Source: Bifidobacteriaceae bacterium
GTDB lineage: Bacteria > Actinomycetota > Actinomycetes > Actinomycetales > WQXJ01
DNA: 9,467 bases
Direction of reading: 5' to 3'
Assembly (NCBI GenBank): GCA_031268115.1
Contig: JAIRXV010000435.1
Span: 1-9,467, forward strand
Shown piece by piece: positions 6,798-9,467 of the stretch; position 1 is the first letter of the stretch, and the number at the start of each line of letters is the position of its first letter. The position numbers were made by a program, and so were the translations under genes. The notes below the pieces were generated by a model. It worked only from the letters and a program-made list of their open reading frames with translations. It did not search any database and was not told where the DNA came from.

Positions 6798-7229
6798 ATG
6801 CCTCCTAAGAAGAAGGTCTCTGGCCTGATCAAACTGCAGATCCAGGCCGGCCAGGCCAATCCGGCACCGCCCATTGGCCCGGCCCTTGGCCAGCACGGCG
6901 TGAACATCATGGAGTTCTGCAAGGCGTACAACGCCGCGACTGAAGCCCAGCGCGGCAACGTGATCCCGGTCGAGATCACGGTGTACGAGGACCGCTCCTT
7001 CACGTTCGTCCTGAAAACCCCACCGGCCGCTGATCTGATCAAGAAGGCGGCAGGCCTGGCCAAGGGGTCGGCCACGCCCCACACCGTCAAGGTGGGCTCC
7101 ATCACCATTGCCCAGGCCAGAGAGATCGCTGCCGCCAAGATGGCGGACCTCAACGCGAACGATCTGGACCAGGCCGCCAAGATCATCGCCGGCACCGCCC
7201 GGTCGATGGGCGTCACCGTCACCGATTGA
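6798..7229 (+). CDS. rplK: 50S ribosomal protein L11
   Basis: L11 binds 23S rRNA helices 43/44 at the GTPase centre and takes part in factor binding; it is the thiostrepton-sensitivity protein. The 143 residues match family length. The N-terminal domain holds the conserved Pro-rich NPAPPIGPALGQHGVNIMEF segment (about 20-39). The C-terminal RNA-binding domain ends with ARSMGVTVTD. The ATG at 6798 gives the expected MPPKKKV start. The frame is open upstream into nusG, but those codons have no family support. The ribosome-binding site is only a purine stretch (GAGAAAG) just before the start, so expression may depend partly on the L1 stoichiometry control known for this operon; I do not see the L1 mRNA target directly. 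Confidence 0.97.
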   Translation: MPPKKKVSGLIKLQIQAGQANPAPPIGPALGQHGVNIMEFCKAYNAATEAQRGNVIPVEITVYEDRSFTFVLKTPPAADLIKKAAGLAKGSATPHTVKVGSITIAQAREIAAAKMADLNANDLDQAAKIIAGTARSMGVTVTD

Positions 7230-7309
7230 CCTGACGCCCGATGTGGAAGGGCCCTAGCGCGGCCCGCTCAACCACACCTGCATTTCTCCAACCGAAAGGG
7301 ACACAGCAG

Positions 7310-8020
7310 ATGACTAAGCGCTCCAAGGCGTACCGCCTCGCGGCCGCCAAAGTTACCCACGGCGAGGTCTATCCCCCGCTCGAAGCCATCCGGCTGGCGC
7401 AGAAGACCTCGCCAACCAAGTTCGATGCCACGGTGGAGGTCGCGTTGCGCCTCGGGGTGGATCCACGCAAAGCGGACCAAATGGTCCGCGGCACTGTTTT
7501 GCTGCCCCACGGCACGGGCAAGACGGCCCGTGTGATCGTGTTCGCGGTGGGTGAGCGCGCCGATCAGGCCATTGAGGCCGGCGCCGACGAGGTGGGCGGC
7601 GATGAGCTGATCGCCAAGGTGTCCGGCGGCTACACCGATTTCGATGCCGCAGTCGCGACCCCGGACCTGATGGCGAAGGTGGGCCGTCTTGGGCGCATCC
7701 TTGGTCCGCGCGGTCTGATGCCTAACCCGAAGACGGGCACGGTGACCATGGATGTTGCCTCCGCGGTGCGCGACATCAAGGGTGGGCGGATCGAGTTCCG
7801 CGTAGACAGGAACTCCAACCTGAACTTCATCATCGGCAAGGTCTCGTTCACCGATATTCAGCTGGCCGAGAACTACGCCGCCGCGCTGGATGAGATTCAG
7901 CGTCTCAAGCCCACCACGTCCAAGGGCCGCTACCTGCTGAAGGCCACTGTTTCCACGACCATGGGCCCCGGGATCTCCATGGACGCATCGCGCACGCGCC
8001 GTATCACCGCGGAGGACTGA
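7310..8020 (+). CDS. rplA: 50S ribosomal protein L1
   Basis: L1 forms the mobile stalk at the ribosomal E site and in many bacteria represses its own L11-L1 mRNA. The 236-residue product is full length: MTKRSKAYR start, FDATVEVALRLGVDPRKADQMVRG, the signature RILGPRGLMPNPKTGTV, then GGRIEFRVDRNSNLNFIIGK and a complete C-terminus ending in RRITAED. ATG at 7310 with GAAAGGG (7294-7300) as ribosome-binding site. Part of the gene, 7846-7945 (residues 180-212), is present again at 8843-8942. Its usual partners rplJ-rplL do not follow within the window; a toxin-antitoxin pair on the other strand comes next. Confidence 0.97.
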   Translation: MTKRSKAYRLAAAKVTHGEVYPPLEAIRLAQKTSPTKFDATVEVALRLGVDPRKADQMVRGTVLLPHGTGKTARVIVFAVGERADQAIEAGADEVGGDELIAKVSGGYTDFDAAVATPDLMAKVGRLGRILGPRGLMPNPKTGTVTMDVASAVRDIKGGRIEFRVDRNSNLNFIIGKVSFTDIQLAENYAAALDEIQRLKPTTSKGRYLLKATVSTTMGPGISMDASRTRRITAED

Positions 8021-8072
8021 CGCAGGTTTCCAAGGGGCTCGGCGCGGCTGCCGTCTCGGTTGGACGATGCCG

Positions 8073-8095
8073 GCCCTCACCGGTGGTTCGAGGGC
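8073..8095. terminator. Weak stem-loop between convergent rplA and vapC
   Basis: GCCCTC (8073-8078) and GAGGGC (8090-8095) form a six-pair stem around an 11-base loop, without a T-run. Position between converging genes is the main reason to suspect termination. An alternative inner pairing of GCCGG with CCGG competes with it. Confidence 0.25.
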
Positions 8096-8108
8096 TGCGG
8101 GTGCGCGG

Positions 8109-8522
8109 TCAAGGCGACCCCGGGGTGTACGGGTTGAGCAACCGAAGTGGGATCCCTTCGAAGTCCTTCGTGTTGCGCGTGACGAGCGTCAGTTTGTGCT
8201 GCAGCGCGGTTGCTGCGATCCGGGCGTCATTCGCTGGCCGCGTCCTGTCCGAGTGAAGCTTGGCGGCGCGCTGGGCTGTCTCAGCGTCGAAAGGAAGGAT
8301 GTGGCCGGCGAACTGCTCGAGGACTCCGTCGAACCATCGGCGCAGGCGCTCGCTTTGCGCGGGGTCTTTGCGTTGCTTGAGCTGGATTCCCAGTTCGATC
8401 TCCTCAACGCTGATGGCGCTAAGAAAGGCCAAGTCCAGGTCCGTTGATCGAGCCCAAGCGATGAGTTCTGCGTTTGGCCTTGGTTTGACCAGGTCACTGA
8501 TGACCATCGTGTCGAGTAACAC
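8109..8522 (-). CDS. vapC: VapC/FitB-type PIN-domain toxin (type II)
   Basis: Predicted Mg-dependent endoribonuclease toxin of a type II toxin-antitoxin pair. The 137 residues match the FitB-like PIN family, with the acidic residues in place: D4 (LLDTMVISDL), E40/E41 (SVEEIELG), D99 (NDARIAATA) and D120 in the TRNTKDFEGI motif, and the usual C-terminal LLNPY. Position 6 is Met where most relatives have Asn (DTNV), a substitution at a conserved spot beside the active site, so activity may be weakened. GTG start at 8522 overlaps the antitoxin stop by one base (TAGTG), implying translational coupling. It runs against rplA and is separated from it by 88 bases. Confidence 0.87.
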   Translation of the reverse strand: MLLDTMVISDLVKPRPNAELIAWARSTDLDLAFLSAISVEEIELGIQLKQRKDPAQSERLRRWFDGVLEQFAGHILPFDAETAQRAAKLHSDRTRPANDARIAATALQHKLTLVTRNTKDFEGIPLRLLNPYTPGSP

Positions 8523-8776
8523 TAGAACTCCACGGCCTTGGGAGGCAGATCGCGCGCAGGAAGCTCCAACTCAAGGCCGTCAGCGGGGTCGCTGAGCCAT
8601 GTGGGGCGGGCTGCCGAATGCACCGAGCGCTTGGGGTATGTGCGTCGGTACTCGTCAATGCTGAGCAACACGTGTGTGGCTTTGCCGCGCGATGTCACAA
8701 AGACCGGACCATCGGCGGCCGCCCGCTTGGCGGCAGCCACGTTCCGGTTGAAGTCCTGCGCGGAAACCACCGTCAT
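8522..8776 (-). CDS. Phd/YefM-family antitoxin, partner of VapC
   Basis: 84 residues. The N-terminal half, TVVSAQDFNRNVAAAKRAAA followed by GPVFVTSRGKATHVLLSIDEYRR, is the Phd/YefM DNA-binding fold (VSAxxFxxN, then a V-x-x-xGKxxxVLLS core). The rest, rich in Pro, Asp and Leu (LSDPADGLELELPARDLPP), is the expected flexible toxin-neutralising tail. The ATG at 8776 is chosen because GAGG stands six bases before it; an in-frame ATG at 8788 and a TTG at 8794 are possible but lack a spaced ribosome-binding site. The antitoxin comes first in the operon and overlaps vapC by one base, the standard order. It probably represses its own promoter through the palindrome at 8796-8811. Confidence 0.87.
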   Translation of the reverse strand: MTVVSAQDFNRNVAAAKRAAADGPVFVTSRGKATHVLLSIDEYRRTYPKRSVHSAARPTWLSDPADGLELELPARDLPPKAVEF

Positions 8777-8795
8777 CTGTTGCCTCATCCCCAAA

Positions 8796-8811
8796 GTAGC
8801 TATCTTGCTAC
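8796..8811 (-). promoter_or_regulatory. Probable operator of the toxin-antitoxin operon
   Basis: GTAGC-TATCTT-GCTAC is a perfect 5-bp inverted repeat with a six-base spacer, 20 bases upstream of the antitoxin ATG. Phd/YefM antitoxins normally bind short palindromes in this position for autorepression. AT content is higher here than in the surroundings, as expected for a promoter. Confidence 0.5.
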
Positions 8812-8842
8812 AACACTACCACGATGCTCCGTTGGGGGTGCC

Positions 8843-8943
8843 GTTCACCGCCATTCGGCCTGCCGAGAACTATGCCGCCGCGCTGGATGAGATTCAGCGT
8901 CTCAAGCCCACCACATCGAAGGGCCGTTTCCTGCTCAAGGCGT
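8843..8943 (+). pseudogene. rplA: Remnant of a second rplA copy (3' part only)
   Basis: This stretch matches 7846-7945 of intact rplA at a constant offset of 997 bp, with about 88 of 100 bases identical, including an unbroken 41-base run (8874-8914 equals 7877-7917). It corresponds to L1 residues 180-212. From AENYAA onward the two copies differ by six synonymous changes and one conservative change (Tyr to Phe). Three amino acid changes cluster at the left edge. There is no start, no upstream L1 sequence, and similarity stops abruptly at 8943. The remnant overlaps the 3' end of the acetyltransferase gene on the opposite strand. Confidence 0.88.
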
Positions 8944-9349
8944 CCAGTGTCTTGGCGATGTCCTTGCTTGGCAGGAATGGGCGCTGGTCGGTGCGTGCCA
9001 TGGGCTCGAATCCGAATCGTGCCCACCACTGGGATGCGGCCGCACTGGCTGCATCCACAATGACGGCCCTGAAGGCGGCTTTCTCCTGCAATTCGACGGC
9101 GGTGGCCAACGCGTGGACCACCAGCGCTGTTCTGACGCCCATACCCTGGACGCTTCTATCGACGGCGAGCCGGCCGATCAATAGTGCCGGTATGGGATTG
9201 GGCGCTCGGTGCCTGAGTGGCTCCGGTGCCGCTGCCGCGTCCACTGCGGTCATCGACAGAGCGATATAGCCCACCACCGCCATCGCCCCATCTGCGATCA
9301 CCCAGGTGGCGGCTGTGTCTCGGCGGCGGTTCTGCTGGGCGTGCCGCAC
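8894..9349 (-). CDS. GNAT-family acetyltransferase, truncated, with a C-terminus running into antisense rplA
   Basis: 151 residues from GTG 9349, which has AAAGG six bases upstream. The acetyl-CoA-binding core is visible: IGRLAVDRSVQGMGVRTALV (58-77), with the Q-x-x-G-x-G/A loop as QGMGVR, then FRAVIVDAASAAASQWWARFGFEPM (93-117). This resembles TacT/AtaT-like toxin acetyltransferases. Three oddities stand out. The usual N-terminus (a CG-x-LDxWL-type segment) is missing, although RHAQQNRRRDTAATWVIA fits what normally follows it. The Tyr expected just before the RFGF motif (catalytic in toxins of this type) is Trp. Residues 137-151 and the stop codon are encoded by the antisense strand of the rplA remnant, after a natural-looking end PFLPSKDIAKTL. 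No ribbon-helix-helix antitoxin is in the window. The frame is open upstream to the edge (9467) without similarity. Probably a decaying gene; acetylation of aminoacyl-tRNA is only a family-based guess. Confidence 0.7.
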   Translation of the reverse strand: MRHAQQNRRRDTAATWVIADGAMAVVGYIALSMTAVDAAAAPEPLRHRAPNPIPALLIGRLAVDRSVQGMGVRTALVVHALATAVELQEKAAFRAVIVDAASAAASQWWARFGFEPMARTDQRPFLPSKDIAKTLDALSRKRPFDVVGLRR

Positions 9350-9406
9350 TAGCTGCCTTTGTTGCTGAAACGTGTGCAGATGAGCCGAGTTTTCGGATCT
9401 CGGGGT

Positions 9407-9457
9407 CCCCGCGGGAGATTTTCCCGTAGCGCAGCGAAGGGAAAAGATCCCGTGGGG
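9407..9457. repeat. Large palindrome upstream of the acetyltransferase, REP-like
   Basis: Two 19-base arms (9407-9425 and 9439-9457) match at 16 of 19 positions plus one G-U pair in RNA, around a 13-base loop (9426-9438) containing TAGCGCAGCG. The arms hold runs of four A or T inside C/G blocks. No T-tract beyond typical terminators is seen. It may be a repetitive extragenic palindrome, a terminator for a gene beyond the right edge, or the terminal repeat of a small element. Confidence 0.55.
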
Positions 9458-9467
9458 TGCCGCTAGG

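Noticed and set aside
6032..7222. 396-codon minus-strand frame opposite nusG and rplK
   Set aside because: Antisense shadow typical of GC-rich coding DNA. The plus strand here encodes two nearly textbook proteins.
7268..8080. 270-codon minus-strand frame opposite rplA
   Set aside because: Antisense shadow of L1 with no recognisable protein motif.
8538..9269. 243-codon plus-strand frame spanning the antitoxin, the rplA remnant and the acetyltransferase
   Set aside because: It passes through the rplA remnant in the L1 frame, but the rest is antisense to two recognisable genes. No plausible start or domain, so treated as chance.

Overview
The window is GC-rich DNA from an actinobacterium (Actinomycetota). 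The evidence is the conserved block aminotransferase / tRNA-Trp / secE / nusG / rplK / rplA, GTG starts, TANNNT -10 boxes placed right against start codons (leaderless genes), an actinobacterial-type adenosine deaminase carrying an HLHFTGSM motif, and a NusG with an acidic N-terminal extension. The order murB - adenosine deaminase - aminotransferase - tRNA-Trp - secE recalls Micrococcales/Actinomycetales. That finer placement is inference from remembered gene order.

Layout. (1) 1-1139, minus: secreted, probably lipid-anchored PAP2-family phosphatase, cut by the left edge. (2) 1140-1246: short divergent promoter region serving the phosphatase and murB. (3) 1247-2569, plus: murB, with an in-frame Pro/Ala-rich insert of about 95 residues containing 18-residue repeats. 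(4) 2570-2707: nested palindrome between convergent genes. (5) 2708-3727, minus: adenosine deaminase. (6) 3728-4155: 428 bases with no convincing gene but several strong stem-loops and a short direct repeat. (7) 4156-5364, minus: class I aminotransferase. (8) 5365-5596: possible promoter and a leader-like region with mutually exclusive hairpins. (9) tRNA-Trp(CCA), secE, nusG, rplK, rplA on the plus strand: a tryptophan tRNA, a Sec translocase subunit, a transcription factor and two proteins of the ribosomal stalk base/L1 stalk. (10) 8021-9467: an accessory patch where rplJ-rplL would normally follow. It holds a minus-strand Phd/YefM-VapC toxin-antitoxin pair, a 100-bp second copy of the 3' part of rplA, a truncated GNAT acetyltransferase whose C-terminus and stop codon lie in antisense rplA sequence, and a large palindrome at the edge.

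Regions 1-9 are mostly housekeeping: cell wall, purine salvage, amino acid metabolism, protein export, transcription and translation. The unusual biology is in region 10, where a conserved ribosomal-protein operon has been invaded. The rplA remnant differs from the intact gene almost only at synonymous sites over most of its length, which suggests that one copy came from a related strain or species rather than from a simple local duplication. Secondary points of interest are the murB repeat insert and the switch-like hairpins upstream of tRNA-Trp. I did not find a clearly new multi-gene system.
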